Below are positions 30,069-41,530 of a stretch of DNA of 64,000 nucleotides, one piece after another. The translations under genes were made by a program, and so were the position numbers. Source of the DNA: Biostraticola tofi (lineage in GTDB: Bacteria > Pseudomonadota > Gammaproteobacteria > Enterobacterales > Enterobacteriaceae); NCBI RefSeq assembly GCF_004343195.1, contig NZ_SMCR01000007.1:124001-188000 (forward strand), in the 5' to 3' direction. Below the pieces are notes generated by a model that saw only the letters and a program-made list of their open reading frames with translations, did not search any database and was not told the DNA's origin. Each line of letters starts with the position of its first letter. Positions within the stretch are counted from its first letter, which is position 1.

Positions 30069-30208
30069 TGTTTTTATGGCATGATTTCATCATTCCTTAA
30101 GAGATAATTAACGCTATATTTATATGCCATGCAATGTTAAAAATGGGGCATGGCGGTTGAAGATAACCCCGGGACGGGGACTATCTGCAAATGTCGGCGT
30201 TGTCAGTG

Positions 30209-30236
30209 CTTGAAAAGTGATTGCTGGCCCCCATCT
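30209..30236 (+). promoter_or_regulatory. Sigma-32 heat-shock promoter for clpP
   Basis: CTTGAAA at 30209-30215 and CCCCATCT at 30229-30236 match the sigma-32 consensus (CTTGAAA ... CCCCATNT) almost perfectly with a 13-base spacer. It sits about 165 bases before clpP, inside the 414-base tig-clpP gap, which otherwise holds the tig terminator and no gene. Heat-shock control of clpP is established in E. coli. Confidence 0.8.
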
Positions 30237-30401
30237 AAATAAGAAAGGGGATAATAAAGCTCAGATCTCAGTGATCTCCCAGACTGATAATGCCGGTCTG
30301 GTTAACAAGGCAGCCCGGTTGCCGTACATGGTGATCATTATCCATCTCGCGTAGAATTGGAAAAGTGATAGCGCCAAGCGAAATTTATCTAGGAGACGAT
30401 A

Positions 30402-31025
30402 ATGTCCTACAGTGGCGAAAGAGATCAATTAGCACCCCATATGGCCCTGGTGCCGATGGTAATAGAACAGACTTCACGAGGCGAACGCTCGTTCGACATC
30501 TACTCGCGCCTGTTAAAAGAACGTATTATCTTTTTGACCGGCCAGGTCGAAGATCACATGGCGAATCTCATCACCGCCCAGCTGTTGTTCCTCGAAGCCG
30601 AAAACACTGAAAAAGACATTTACCTTTATATCAACTCTCCCGGTGGAGTGATCACCGCAGGGATGTCTATTTATGACACCATGCAGTTTATCAAACCCGA
30701 TGTCAGCACCATCTGCATGGGACAGGCTTGTTCAATGGGAGCATTCCTGCTGACCGCCGGCGCTAAAGGCAAACGTCACTGCCTGCCCAATTCCCGGGTG
30801 ATGATTCACCAGCCATTAGGCGGTTTCCAGGGGCAAGCAACCGATATTGAAATTCATGCGCGGGAAATACTGAAGGTGAAATCCCGGATGAATGAGTTGA
30901 TGGCCAAACATACGGGACGCTCTCTTGAAACAATAGAGAGTGACACGGAACGTGACCGTTTCCTCTCCGCTGATGAGGCGGTAGAATACGGATTGGTGGA
31001 TTCAGTCATGAGTCAGCGTGGCTAA
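30402..31025 (+). CDS. clpP: ClpP, ATP-dependent protease proteolytic subunit
   Basis: Serine protease that forms the tetradecameric chamber used by ClpX and ClpA. The 207-residue product is the E. coli length. A 14-residue propeptide ([14 protein letters not shown]) precedes ALVPMVIEQ. The catalytic triad is S111, H136 and D185 by precursor numbering. The residue just before the catalytic serine is cysteine (GQACSMGAF), where E. coli has alanine. AGGAGA precedes the ATG. clpX starts 114 bases later. Confidence 0.97.
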   Translation: MSYSGERDQLAPHMALVPMVIEQTSRGERSFDIYSRLLKERIIFLTGQVEDHMANLITAQLLFLEAENTEKDIYLYINSPGGVITAGMSIYDTMQFIKPDVSTICMGQACSMGAFLLTAGAKGKRHCLPNSRVMIHQPLGGFQGQATDIEIHAREILKVKSRMNELMAKHTGRSLETIESDTERDRFLSADEAVEYGLVDSVMSQRG

Positions 31026-31139
31026 GCCGATAATTCCGGCATGCCATAGGCTATAGTTAATGTAGTGAGTCGTTCGGCAGGAGAGTAGACCCTGCCGCGA
31101 CAGGTGAAAGTTAAGCAGTCGCAAAGAAGAGGTTTACTG

Positions 31140-32414
31140 ATGACAGATAAGCGCAAAGACGGTTCAGGAAAGCTGCTGTATTGCTCTTTCTGCGGTAAAA
31201 GCCAACATGAGGTGCGCAAGCTAATCGCCGGGCCGTCCGTGTATATCTGCGATGAATGCGTCGATTTATGCAATGACATTATCCGCGAAGAGATTAAAGA
31301 GGTAGCGCCTCATCGGGAACGTAGCGCGTTGCCGACGCCGCACGAGATTCGTCACCATCTGGACGATTATGTCATCGGCCAGGAAAAGGCAAAAAAAGTC
31401 CTCGCCGTGGCGGTTTATAACCACTATAAGCGTCTGCGCAACGGTGATACCAGCAACGGCATTGAACTTGGAAAGAGTAATATTCTGCTGATTGGCCCGA
31501 CCGGTAGCGGGAAGACACTGTTAGCTGAAACGCTGGCACGCTTCCTTGACGTTCCCTTTACCATGGCGGACGCCACCACCCTGACTGAAGCCGGTTATGT
31601 GGGTGAAGACGTCGAGAATATTATCCAGAAATTGCTGCAAAAATGTGACTATGACGTGCAGAAGGCGCAGCGCGGCATTGTCTACATCGATGAAATCGAC
31701 AAAATTTCACGTAAGTCGGATAACCCGTCAATCACTCGTGACGTGTCCGGTGAGGGCGTCCAGCAAGCGCTGCTGAAACTGATCGAAGGCACTATCGCTG
31801 CCGTTCCTCCCCAGGGTGGGCGTAAGCATCCGCAACAGGAATTCTTGCAGGTTGATACCTCCAAGATTCTGTTTATCTGCGGTGGTGCCTTTGCTGGCCT
31901 CGACAAGGTGATTGAGCAGCGTACTGAAACCGGTCGCGGCATTGGTTTTGGCGCCACGGTAAAAGCCAGCTCAGAGAAGTTCACTGAAGGCCAGTTGCTG
32001 ACTCAGGTAGAGCCGGAGGATTTAATCAAATTCGGTTTGATTCCCGAATTTATCGGCCGTCTGCCGGTCGTTGCTACCCTTAACGAGCTGAGCGAAGACG
32101 CGTTGATTCAGATTCTGCGTGAGCCTAAAAACGCCCTGACCAAGCAGTACCAGGCGCTGTTCAACCTGGAAGGGGTCGAGCTTGAATTCCGGGATGAAGC
32201 GCTGACGGCGATTGCCAAGAAAGCGATGGCGCGCAAGACCGGCGCTCGAGGTCTGCGCTCTATCGTTGAAGCGGCTCTGTTGGAAACCATGTACGAATTG
32301 CCGTCTCAGGACAGCGTGGAAAAAGTCGTCATTGATGAGTCGGTGATCGCCGGCCAGTCGGAGCCGTTGCTGATTTACGGCAAGCATGAGGCTCAGCAAG
32401 CCTCCGGCGAATAA
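31140..32414 (+). CDS. clpX: ClpX, ATP-dependent unfoldase of ClpXP
   Basis: AAA+ unfoldase that recognises tagged substrates and feeds them to ClpP. The 424-residue product has a zinc-binding domain with C15, C18, C37 and C40, Walker A GPTGSGKT near residue 120, Walker B VYIDEID near 183, the ClpP-docking IGF loop (RGIGFGA near 268) and sensor 2 (ARGLRS). The ATG at 31140 restores the conserved [18 protein letters not shown] start. A terminator follows, then lon. Confidence 0.98.
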   Translation: MTDKRKDGSGKLLYCSFCGKSQHEVRKLIAGPSVYICDECVDLCNDIIREEIKEVAPHRERSALPTPHEIRHHLDDYVIGQEKAKKVLAVAVYNHYKRLRNGDTSNGIELGKSNILLIGPTGSGKTLLAETLARFLDVPFTMADATTLTEAGYVGEDVENIIQKLLQKCDYDVQKAQRGIVYIDEIDKISRKSDNPSITRDVSGEGVQQALLKLIEGTIAAVPPQGGRKHPQQEFLQVDTSKILFICGGAFAGLDKVIEQRTETGRGIGFGATVKASSEKFTEGQLLTQVEPEDLIKFGLIPEFIGRLPVVATLNELSEDALIQILREPKNALTKQYQALFNLEGVELEFRDEALTAIAKKAMARKTGARGLRSIVEAALLETMYELPSQDSVEKVVIDESVIAGQSEPLLIYGKHEAQQASGE

Positions 32415-32450
32415 ACACGCACGGCCGGACAGGCTTACCATAAAAGTACA

Positions 32451-32477
32451 GGGGGAATTCTTTCCCCCTTTTTTTTT
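32451..32477 (+). terminator. Terminator after clpX
   Basis: GGGGGAA pairs with TTCCCCC around TTCT, followed by nine T. It separates clpPX from lon, whose own promoter lies directly beyond. Confidence 0.9.
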
Positions 32478-32490
32478 CGGTTACTCTTAC

Positions 32491-32519
32491 CGTTGAATGT
32501 GAGTGATTCGCCCCAATAT
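32491..32519 (+). promoter_or_regulatory. Sigma-32 heat-shock promoter for lon
   Basis: CGTTGAAT at 32491-32498 and CCCCAATAT at 32511-32519 resemble the sigma-32 elements. The surrounding bases (GTTGAATGTG) match the known E. coli lon heat-shock promoter region. It lies 90 bases before the lon start codon. Confidence 0.7.
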
Positions 32520-32608
32520 ACTCAAATACCTATACTTGATAAAACTGGCTAAAGCCGAGTTTTGCGAATCCCCTAAATCTGGCGGAAGCTAAACTAAGAG
32601 AGAGCTCT

Positions 32609-34969
<2,361 letters not shown>

Positions 34970-35001
34970 TCGGTCGTAATCCTATTTAGCGTTAAAATCG
35001 G

Positions 35002-35037
35002 GCTGGCAGGTGAAATCGTACTTGCCAGCTTTTTTTT
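35002..35037 (+). terminator. Terminator after lon
   Basis: GCTGGCAGGT pairs with ACTTGCCAGC (one wobble) around an 8-base loop, followed by eight T. Confidence 0.88.
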
Positions 35038-35178
35038 GTACCGTTAAGTTAGATCCGGTTTGGTACAGGTAACATCCCGGGCATGCTTGCCTGGGGCCAA
35101 CAGGCTTGATATAACAGCTGCGCTGTCGCGTTTAGGGACAATCCACCGCGACGAGAGAATTTTAGAGGGGATGAAAGA

Positions 35179-35451
35179 GTGAACAAGTCACAACTGATCG
35201 ACAAAATTGCCGCAAACGCAGATATTTCCAAAGCCGCGGCCGGACGTGCACTGGACGCCATCATTGGTTCGGTGACAGAGACTTTGCAGCAGGGAGAAGA
35301 AGTGGCGCTGGTGGGTTTTGGCACTTTTTCCGTACGTGAGCGCTCAGCCCGTTCTGGCCGCAACCCCCAGACCGGCAAAGAAATCAGTATCCCGGCTGCC
35401 AAAGTGCCCGGTTTTCGCGCTGGAAAAGGCTTGAAAGACGCTGTCAACTGA
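35179..35451 (+). CDS. hupB: HupB, DNA-binding protein HU-beta
   Basis: Nucleoid protein that bends DNA, working as a dimer with HU-alpha or itself. The 90-residue product is the standard HU length. It has the DNA-binding arm signature [20 protein letters not shown] and the intercalating proline in the arm. The start is a GTG at 35179, also used in E. coli, preceded by GGGG and GAAAGA. It sits between lon and ppiD as in E. coli. Confidence 0.97.
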   Translation: MNKSQLIDKIAANADISKAAAGRALDAIIGSVTETLQQGEEVALVGFGTFSVRERSARSGRNPQTGKEISIPAAKVPGFRAGKGLKDAVN

Positions 35452-35517
35452 TTGTTACCCAGCCGTTTTTTACGGCAAACTATTACCTGACGCAGGGGAT
35501 AGGGTAGGGTAGAATAC

Positions 35518-35547
35518 AAGGCACATCGCCATGATGTGCCTTTTTTT
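35518..35547 (+). terminator. Terminator after hupB
   Basis: AAGGCACATC pairs perfectly with GATGTGCCTT around GCCAT, followed by five further T. It is one of the strongest hairpins in the window. Confidence 0.92.
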
Positions 35548-35692
35548 ATGTAATCGCTGACAGACTGCCAAAGCCGTTGTCAGAGAAATAGCTTTAGCGC
35601 GCAGCGGCTTTTACCGGCAACACGCCATGAAGGCGGGACCCGGTTACCGGCGCAGAGGTTTCATTCATACTACAGCGGAGTGTTGTCACACC

Positions 35693-37573
35693 ATGATGGA
35701 CAATTTACGCGCGGCCGCTAATAACGTCGTGCTCAAAATTCTTCTGGCACTTATAGCTCTTTCATTCGTGCTGACCGGCGTAGGTGGTTACGTGGCCGGT
35801 GGCGGCGGTGATTATGCCGCCGAAGTCAACGGGCAGCAAATCAGCCGTGCTCAGCTTGAACAGGCCGTTCAGAATGAACGCAGCCGCCAGCAGGAATCCA
35901 TGGGCGCAGCCTTTTCTACGCTGGCAAGCCAGGATGGTTATATGCAGCAGATGCGCCAGCAGGTGCTGTCGCAACTGATCGACGAAACCCTGCTTGATCA
36001 ATATGCGGCAACCCTCGGGCTTGCCATCAGCGATGAACAGGTGCGTCAGGCTATCTTCAACATACCGGCATTTCGGACCGATAATAAATTCGATAATGCC
36101 AAATACCGCGCCATGATTGCCAATATGGGTCTCAGCGCCGATCAATATGCTCAGTTGATGCGTAAGCAACTGCTGACCCAGCAATTGATCCAGGGTTTGG
36201 CCGGTACCGGCTTTATGCTGCCGGAGGAAACCGAACGTCTGCTGTCGGTTGCGGTTCAGAGTCGCCAGGCTCGCCTGGCCACCTTTGATATTGATGCGCT
36301 GGCGCAAAAGCAGACCGTTTCTGATGATGAGATCCAGTCCAGCTACCAGCAAAACAAGGAAAAATACCTGTCTCCTGAAGCCTTCCAGGTCAGCTACCTG
36401 ATGATGGATGCCGCAGCCATCATGGATAAGACCACGGTCAGCGACGCTGAAGTGCAAAGCTACTATGACCAGCATCAGGAACAGTTCGCTCAGCCGGCCC
36501 GTAAGCGTTACAGCATCATCCAGAGCAATACTGAGGCGGACGCCGCTGCGGTGTTGGATCAACTGAAAAAAGGCGCCGATTTCGCTACACTGGCCAAAGA
36601 AAAATCCTCAGATGCTATCTCCGGCAAGAATGGTGGCGATATCGGCTGGATGGAAGAGGGATCTACGGTCGAAGAGCTGCAAAAAGCCCAACTGAATGAC
36701 AAGGGCCAACTTTCCGGCGTGATTACTTCTTCGGTCGGTTTCCTGGTGGCGCGTCTTGATGATATCCAGCCGCAACAGGTAAAACCGCTGGCTGCCGTTC
36801 GCGACCAGGTGGCGGCGAAAGTGAAGCAGGAGAAATCACTGGATGCCTACTATGCCGAGCAGCAGAAAGCGAGCGATGCGGCCAGTAACGATAACGAATC
36901 GCTGGAGTCCGCCCAAGCGGCTATCGGCGGCAAAATTGTTCAGACCGACTGGTTTACCCGGGATAACCTGCCTGAAGCGCTGAATACCGATGCGGTCAGT
37001 CAAGTCTTGTTCAATGGCTCATTGCTGGGCAGCAATGGCGCGCCGAGTAATAATTCTGATTTGGTCACCCTGGATGGCGATCGCGCGCTGATTCTGCGTA
37101 TCTCGGGCCACCGGCCTGAAAGCATTCAACCGCTGGAAAAGGTGCGTGGGCAGGTTGAGCTGCAGGTCAAACGCGAGAAGGCTATCCGGCAGGCGCGGGT
37201 TGACGCCCAAAAGCTGCTGGTTTCACTGAAGCAGGCTAAGGCCGACGATGCGCTCAAGTCCGCCGGTATCGCATTCAGCGATGGGCAGACCTATGACTCC
37301 GCCATGCAGAATGACGCGCTGTCGCGGGCTATTTTTGCCCTGCCGCAGCCGCAGCAAGGCAAACCCTCTTACGGTATGTCCGAAGATGCCAAGGGCAATA
37401 TTGTTCTGGTCGCGCTGGAAAGCGTCACCCCACGTAAACTGGATGACCAGCAGCGCGGACAGTTTGTCTCGCAACTGAACCAGGGTATGACCGGCGTTAC
37501 CTTCGATGCGCTGATAAACGACCTTCGCAGCGATGCCAAGATCAAAATGGGCAGTGCCGCACAAATGCAATAA
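35693..37573 (+). CDS. ppiD: PpiD, membrane-anchored periplasmic folding factor
   Basis: Chaperone anchored in the inner membrane near the SecYEG translocon. The 626-residue product (E. coli 623) starts MMDNLRAAANNVVLKILLAL with one membrane helix at about 12-34. It then has a SurA-like N-terminal chaperone region, a parvulin domain at about 265-355 (RYSIIQSNTEADAAAVLDQL, KNGGDIGWMEEGS) and a second parvulin-like part. The ATG at 35693 gives the conserved MMD start; an upstream start at 35627 is rejected. Confidence 0.95.
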   Translation: MMDNLRAAANNVVLKILLALIALSFVLTGVGGYVAGGGGDYAAEVNGQQISRAQLEQAVQNERSRQQESMGAAFSTLASQDGYMQQMRQQVLSQLIDETLLDQYAATLGLAISDEQVRQAIFNIPAFRTDNKFDNAKYRAMIANMGLSADQYAQLMRKQLLTQQLIQGLAGTGFMLPEETERLLSVAVQSRQARLATFDIDALAQKQTVSDDEIQSSYQQNKEKYLSPEAFQVSYLMMDAAAIMDKTTVSDAEVQSYYDQHQEQFAQPARKRYSIIQSNTEADAAAVLDQLKKGADFATLAKEKSSDAISGKNGGDIGWMEEGSTVEELQKAQLNDKGQLSGVITSSVGFLVARLDDIQPQQVKPLAAVRDQVAAKVKQEKSLDAYYAEQQKASDAASNDNESLESAQAAIGGKIVQTDWFTRDNLPEALNTDAVSQVLFNGSLLGSNGAPSNNSDLVTLDGDRALILRISGHRPESIQPLEKVRGQVELQVKREKAIRQARVDAQKLLVSLKQAKADDALKSAGIAFSDGQTYDSAMQNDALSRAIFALPQPQQGKPSYGMSEDAKGNIVLVALESVTPRKLDDQQRGQFVSQLNQGMTGVTFDALINDLRSDAKIKMGSAAQMQ

Positions 37574-37606
37574 AGGTCTCAAATAATCTGAGTTTGCTGT
37601 AATACC

Positions 37607-37630
37607 AAAAGGCCGCTTACGCGGCCTTTT
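37607..37630 (+). terminator. Terminator after ppiD
   Basis: AAAAGGCCGC pairs perfectly with GCGGCCTTTT around TTAC. It is palindromic at the ends, so it may act on both strands. Confidence 0.85.
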
Positions 37631-37710
37631 GCATATCCGGCGGATGCCAATTGTCGTGTGGTTAGCGTTAAGACATGCTGGCAGGGTGATACTACAAGGA
37701 GAAACCTATC

Positions 37711-38415
37711 ATGCGATTAACTACCCTACCTGCCTGCGGCATGATGCTAATGGCGTCACTGCTGTTCGGCAGTTTTCATAGCGCACTTGCCGGTCCCGCC
37801 CCCGCCCCCAGGCATGCGCCTGCCGCCGCCGTCAACAGTTCCGGACCATCGACTCTCCAACCCGGTGAAGACGAAGATGATGAAGCGGAAGACAGTGCTG
37901 ACGCATCATTGGAAGACCGCTTTGCGAAGCCTAAGGACGGTGGTAAGTCGTCCGACAAGGGCGACAGCATCGAGAAGCATAGAGGCGATGCTGTGTTGGC
38001 CGAGAAGGGCGACAGCACTGCTGAAGGAAGGAGTCTCAGTGCGCTGATAGAGAAGGATGACAGCGCTGCCCCTGCAAAACAGACTAAGGCCGCGGCAGAA
38101 AAAGACAGCGGTGGCCCTCGACCTTCTGAACCAAGCGCGGCGGATAATAAAGCCAAGAAAAACAGGCACTCAGGGGGTAGCCGTAACACAACTACCGAGA
38201 AAGCAAAAGAGGGTAGCGACGATAAAGTGAACATCAATACCGCCGATGCAGAGGATCTTGCCGACGCGCTGAACGGCATCGGCCCCAAAAAAGCTGAGGC
38301 AATCATCAGCTATCGTGAAAAGAATGGGCCTTTTACCAATATTGAGGATCTGTCGAAAGTTAAAGGCATTGGCCCCGCCATCATCAAGCGTAATAAAGAT
38401 ATTATCGACTTTTAA
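37711..38415 (+). CDS. ybaV: YbaV-like ComEA helix-hairpin-helix protein with long acidic linker
   Basis: Exported ComEA-type DNA-binding protein. The 234-residue product has a signal peptide (cleavage after HSALA, near residue 27). The middle, about 28-170, is rich in Asp, Glu, Lys, Ser and Ala, with repeated KGDS-like units (DKGDSIEK, EKGDSTAE, EKDDSAAP). The C-terminal tandem HhH domain spans about 172-234 (VNINTADAEDLADALNGIGP, KVKGIGPAIIKRN). E. coli YbaV is only 123 residues, so the linker is about twice the usual total length. It lies after ppiD as in E. coli, but the usual next gene fadM is missing. Function in DNA uptake is inferred from the family only. Confidence 0.82.
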   Translation: MRLTTLPACGMMLMASLLFGSFHSALAGPAPAPRHAPAAAVNSSGPSTLQPGEDEDDEAEDSADASLEDRFAKPKDGGKSSDKGDSIEKHRGDAVLAEKGDSTAEGRSLSALIEKDDSAAPAKQTKAAAEKDSGGPRPSEPSAADNKAKKNRHSGGSRNTTTEKAKEGSDDKVNINTADAEDLADALNGIGPKKAEAIISYREKNGPFTNIEDLSKVKGIGPAIIKRNKDIIDF

Positions 38416-38676
38416 TGCAATCGCCACGCTTTCGTTATATCAGTCCGGACCTGATTAGCCCGCGTTAGGGTGACAGCGTTATTTCACGTCTGGACCTGAA
38501 TGGCCAATTTGAAAGAGAAAGGTTTGTTTCTGTCCTAAAAGCCGCTTAATTCATAACGCCTATAATGAGGTGACGGTAGATGAAGGTGACTGATTATATT
38601 AAATTTTTGTGACAGTGTAGACTTCGATGCCCAGATTTCCTAATTTAGTCTTTCACCTTAAATTGGGAATGCACTA

Positions 38677-38958
38677 ATGAGTGATACAGCTAATCTAACC
38701 ATTAAGTTACCGGTTGAGCTAAAAGAAAAGATTAAGGCCATCGCGGAAGAGAAAAGTGTTTCCATGAGTGCGGAGATTGGTGAAAGGCTGGTATTGAGCA
38801 TAAATCAGGACAGTGAAAGCGGTGCTTATGGCCAGCATGCGGGCATCGACAGTCAGGATACCCAGGAGGTCACTGAGCAGCCCTTGACCGAAGCTGAAAT
38901 CAAGAAACTTCGGCAACTGCTCAATATGAACTTACGCAAGAAGTTGAAAAAGAAATAA
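38677..38958 (+). CDS. Arc-family ribbon-helix-helix DNA-binding protein
   Basis: Small putative regulator. The 93-residue product starts with a ribbon-helix-helix (Arc/MetJ type) domain, NLTIKLPVELKEKIKAIAEE followed by KSVSMSAEIGERLVLSI, and has a hydrophilic acidic middle and a basic C-terminal tail (LNMNLRKKLKKK). I do not recognise a specific ortholog. It sits where E. coli has fadM and neighbouring genes. The 261 bases upstream hold a TATAAT at 38561 without a good -35. It has no toxin-like partner gene, so an antitoxin role is not supported. A perfect terminator-like hairpin follows. Confidence 0.75.
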   Translation: MSDTANLTIKLPVELKEKIKAIAEEKSVSMSAEIGERLVLSINQDSESGAYGQHAGIDSQDTQEVTEQPLTEAEIKKLRQLLNMNLRKKLKKK

Positions 38959-39018
38959 ATTTTGCGTTAACGGCACGGGTTAATTGCCGATGTATATCCA
39001 TTTGCCGATGATAAGCCC

Positions 39019-39060
39019 GAAGAGGGAATAGCCATTCCCTCTTCTATGATCATTTTTCTG
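39019..39060 (+). terminator. Hairpin between the RHH gene and queC
   Basis: GAAGAGGGAAT and ATTCCCTCTTC form a perfect 11-bp stem around AGCC (39019-39044), followed by TATGATCATTTTT. It lies between convergent genes and would terminate the RHH transcript. Confidence 0.75.
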
Positions 39061-39070
39061 TCAGGGCGGG

Positions 39071-39766
39071 TCATAACTGAGGGCTTTTTCGCCTCAATGA
39101 TGCCATTACTGCTGTCGGATCCTGCTGATAGTCTGCCAGACCTTTTGCGCGTAAATGACATGCTGCACATTCGCCGCACCCGTCCCCTTTGATACCGTTG
39201 TAGCAGGTCAGCGTGTGATGACGAATCACGTCCAGTTTTCCATAGTGAGCGGCTAAAGCCCAGGTTTCAGCCTTATTAAGCCACATCAGGGGAGTGATGA
39301 ATCGAATATGCCGAGCCAAGCCCAGCGTCACCGCAGTATTGAGCGCTCGCACAAATTCATCCCGGCAGTCGGGATAGCCGGAAAAATCAGTCTCACAGAC
39401 GCCGGTAATCACCGATTCAGCACCAACCTGATAAGCATATATAGCTGCAAGTGTCAGGAACAGGATATTGCGGCCGGGGACAAACGTGCTGGGGAGTGCA
39501 TCAGTTTGGTCATCAAACCGGGGAACGGGAATGCTATCGCGAGTCAGGCTGCTGACTGCCAACGCATTAAGCAGCCCGGCATCGATGAATTTATGGGCCA
39601 CCGCGCCCAGGCTTACCGACAGTTCGCGGGCGATATCTATTTCCGCCCGATGGCGCTGTCCATAATCAAAAGTCACGCAGTGGACCTCGTCATATTGGCT
39701 TAGCGCCTGAATCAGGCAGGTTGTTGAATCCTGTCCGCCACTGAAAACTACCACCGCTCGTTTCAT
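39071..39766 (-). CDS. queC: QueC, 7-cyano-7-deazaguanine (preQ0) synthase
   Basis: ATP-dependent conversion of 7-carboxy-7-deazaguanine to preQ0 for queuosine in tRNA. The 231-residue product matches E. coli. It has the PP-loop [14 protein letters not shown] at the N terminus and the C-terminal zinc cysteines in [19 protein letters not shown]. Two adjacent ATG codons exist; 39766 gives the conserved MKRAVVV start and better spacing from AGGG. It lies 72 bases downstream of the cysteine desulfhydrase gene on the same strand. No preQ riboswitch was seen. Confidence 0.95.
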   Translation of the reverse strand: MKRAVVVFSGGQDSTTCLIQALSQYDEVHCVTFDYGQRHRAEIDIARELSVSLGAVAHKFIDAGLLNALAVSSLTRDSIPVPRFDDQTDALPSTFVPGRNILFLTLAAIYAYQVGAESVITGVCETDFSGYPDCRDEFVRALNTAVTLGLARHIRFITPLMWLNKAETWALAAHYGKLDVIRHHTLTCYNGIKGDGCGECAACHLRAKGLADYQQDPTAVMASLRRKSPQL

Positions 39767-39841
39767 CATAAACCCTAAGGACGCAAAACCCTTATGTTAG
39801 TGCCTCTGGAGCCGGATGAACAGAGATCCGGCTCAGGGCGG

Positions 39842-40882
39842 TTAAATGGCGTTCAATTGCTCAGTCCAGGCTGACAGGCTACCGATATGTTCGGCGACCC
39901 ATTCAGGCCGATAATACGTGTCCTGATACCGTTCACCGCTGTCACAGAGCAGGGTGACAATGGCCCCTCGTTGGCCTGAAGCACGCATGCGCTGGGCGAG
40001 TTGCAGTACGCCCCACACGTTGGTGCCGGTGGAACCGCCCACCTGTCGACCGAGCAGTTTCTCCAGCCAGTAGAGCGTAGCAATGCTGGCGGCGTCAGGT
40101 ACCGAGATCATTTCGTCAATGACGCCGGGTATAAACGAAGGTTCCACCCTGGGTCGGCCGATGCCTTCAATTCTGCCGGCAGCCGTAGAGGTCAGAGCGC
40201 AGTCGCCCTGCTGGTAATAATCATGGAAAACCGAATTTTCAGGATCAACCACCACCAGTCGGGTGTTGTGGCCGCGATAACGGATATAGCGGCCCAGGGT
40301 GGCTGAGGTACCGCCGGTGCCTGCGCTCATGACGATATAGCTGGGTTCGGCAAAGGGTTCACGGGTCATCTGGCGGAAAATACTGTCGGCAATATTATTA
40401 TTGCCCCGCCAGTCGGTGGCTCTTTCCGCATAGGTAAACTGGTCCATATAATGTCCGCCCAGTTCACCGGCCAGATTTTTAGCGGTGTCATAGAGCTGGC
40501 TGCTGTGTTCGACGAAATGGCAGCTGCCGCCATACTGGCTGATTTGTTCAACTTTACGGCGGGCGGTGCAGGCGGGCATGACGGCGATAAACGGCAGGCC
40601 AAGTAGCCGGGCAAAATAGGCTTCCGATACCGCAGTGCTTCCTGAAGACGCTTCAACGATAGGCTTGCCGGCTTTGATCCAGCCATTGCATAGGCCATAC
40701 AGGAAAAGCGACCTGGCCAGCCGATGCTTGAGACTGCCCGAAGGGTGAGTGCTTTCATCTTTCAGGTAAAAATAAATGCCTTCGAAGGCAGGCAGCTGAA
40801 AGCGAATAAGGTGGGTATCTGCCGAGCGTTGAAAATCCGCTTCTATAGCATTGACGGCCTGTTTGATCCACTGCGAGGTCAT
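39842..40882 (-). CDS. cdsH: PLP-dependent cysteine desulfhydrase (CcdA/CdsH type)
   Basis: Cysteine-synthase-fold PLP enzyme that likely degrades L-cysteine to pyruvate, ammonia and sulfide. The 346-residue product has the PLP lysine in [19 protein letters not shown], the substrate loop [14 protein letters not shown] and the phosphate-binding [13 protein letters not shown]. It lacks the Met/Asn active-site features of classic CysK. It is divergent from decR, whose homologs in Pantoea and Salmonella control such a cysteine-inducible desulfhydrase gene. The start at 40882 is set by AGGA 8 bases upstream. Family call is strong; the precise activity is inferred from context. Confidence 0.8.
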   Translation of the reverse strand: MTSQWIKQAVNAIEADFQRSADTHLIRFQLPAFEGIYFYLKDESTHPSGSLKHRLARSLFLYGLCNGWIKAGKPIVEASSGSTAVSEAYFARLLGLPFIAVMPACTARRKVEQISQYGGSCHFVEHSSQLYDTAKNLAGELGGHYMDQFTYAERATDWRGNNNIADSIFRQMTREPFAEPSYIVMSAGTGGTSATLGRYIRYRGHNTRLVVVDPENSVFHDYYQQGDCALTSTAAGRIEGIGRPRVEPSFIPGVIDEMISVPDAASIATLYWLEKLLGRQVGGSTGTNVWGVLQLAQRMRASGQRGAIVTLLCDSGERYQDTYYRPEWVAEHIGSLSAWTEQLNAI

Positions 40883-40969
40883 AATGATTATCCTAGTGAT
40901 GAGTCTAAATATCATAATGGCTATTAACGAAAATTAAATTGCTATTTGTTTTATTAAATCGTCAAATAG

Positions 40970-40984
40970 GAGAAAATTATTCTC
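40970..40984. promoter_or_regulatory. Palindromic candidate DecR operator
   Basis: GAGAAAATTATTCTC is a perfect palindrome (GAGAA, AATTA centre, TTCTC) in the 114-base gap between cdsH and decR. It lies 12 bases before the decR start codon. Lrp/AsnC proteins often bind AT-rich palindromes of this size in divergent regions. No binding data are available to me for this motif. Confidence 0.5.
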
Positions 40985-40996
40985 TGGAACGCCGGT

Positions 40997-41452
40997 ATGC
41001 TGGATAAAATTGACCGCGCATTATTGGCAATGCTGCAGCAAGACTGCACCAGTTCGCTGCAGTCGCTGGCCGAGGCTGTAAACCTGACGACGACGCCCTG
41101 CTGGAAGCGCCTGAAACGCCTCGACGATGCCGGTATAATCCGGGCCCGCGTCGCCCTGCTGGATAATGAAAAACTGGGCCTGTCGCTAACGGCTTTTGTG
41201 CTGATTAAAACCCAGCACCATACCAGCGAATGGTATCAGGCGTTGGTGTCGGTCGTGGAAACCATGCCCCAGGTACTGGCGTTTTATCGCATGGCGGGTG
41301 AGTATGACTACCTGATGCAGGTACTGGTGGCCGATATGAAGAGTTACGATCTTTTTTATAAGCAGTTGGTTAACGGCGTTCCCGGTTTAATCGATGTAAC
41401 CACCAGTTTTGCCATGGAAAAAATTAAGAATACTACCGTTTTACCACTATAA
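40997..41452 (+). CDS. decR: DecR (YbaO), Lrp/AsnC-family cysteine-responsive regulator
   Basis: Transcriptional regulator of cysteine detoxification. The 151-residue product (E. coli 152) has the N-terminal winged helix ([39 protein letters not shown]) and the C-terminal RAM ligand-binding domain ([36 protein letters not shown]). It is divergent from cdsH, its probable target. mdlA starts 78 bases downstream, as in E. coli. Confidence 0.94.
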   Translation: MLDKIDRALLAMLQQDCTSSLQSLAEAVNLTTTPCWKRLKRLDDAGIIRARVALLDNEKLGLSLTAFVLIKTQHHTSEWYQALVSVVETMPQVLAFYRMAGEYDYLMQVLVADMKSYDLFYKQLVNGVPGLIDVTTSFAMEKIKNTTVLPL

Positions 41453-41530
41453 TAGGGGTTTGCCCGATCCGGCGAGTGTGCCGGTGCCGGTTGTCGCAAG
41501 GCTGGCGGGATAGCTTAGGAAAGAGGCTGC

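Noticed and set aside
38677..38958. Antitoxin of a toxin-antitoxin pair
   Set aside because: The ribbon-helix-helix fold fits, but there is no toxin-like ORF on either side within the gap to queC or ybaV.
39767..39841. preQ1/preQ0 riboswitch before queC
   Set aside because: Only 75 bases lie between cdsH and queC and no matching pseudoknot or conserved loop was seen.
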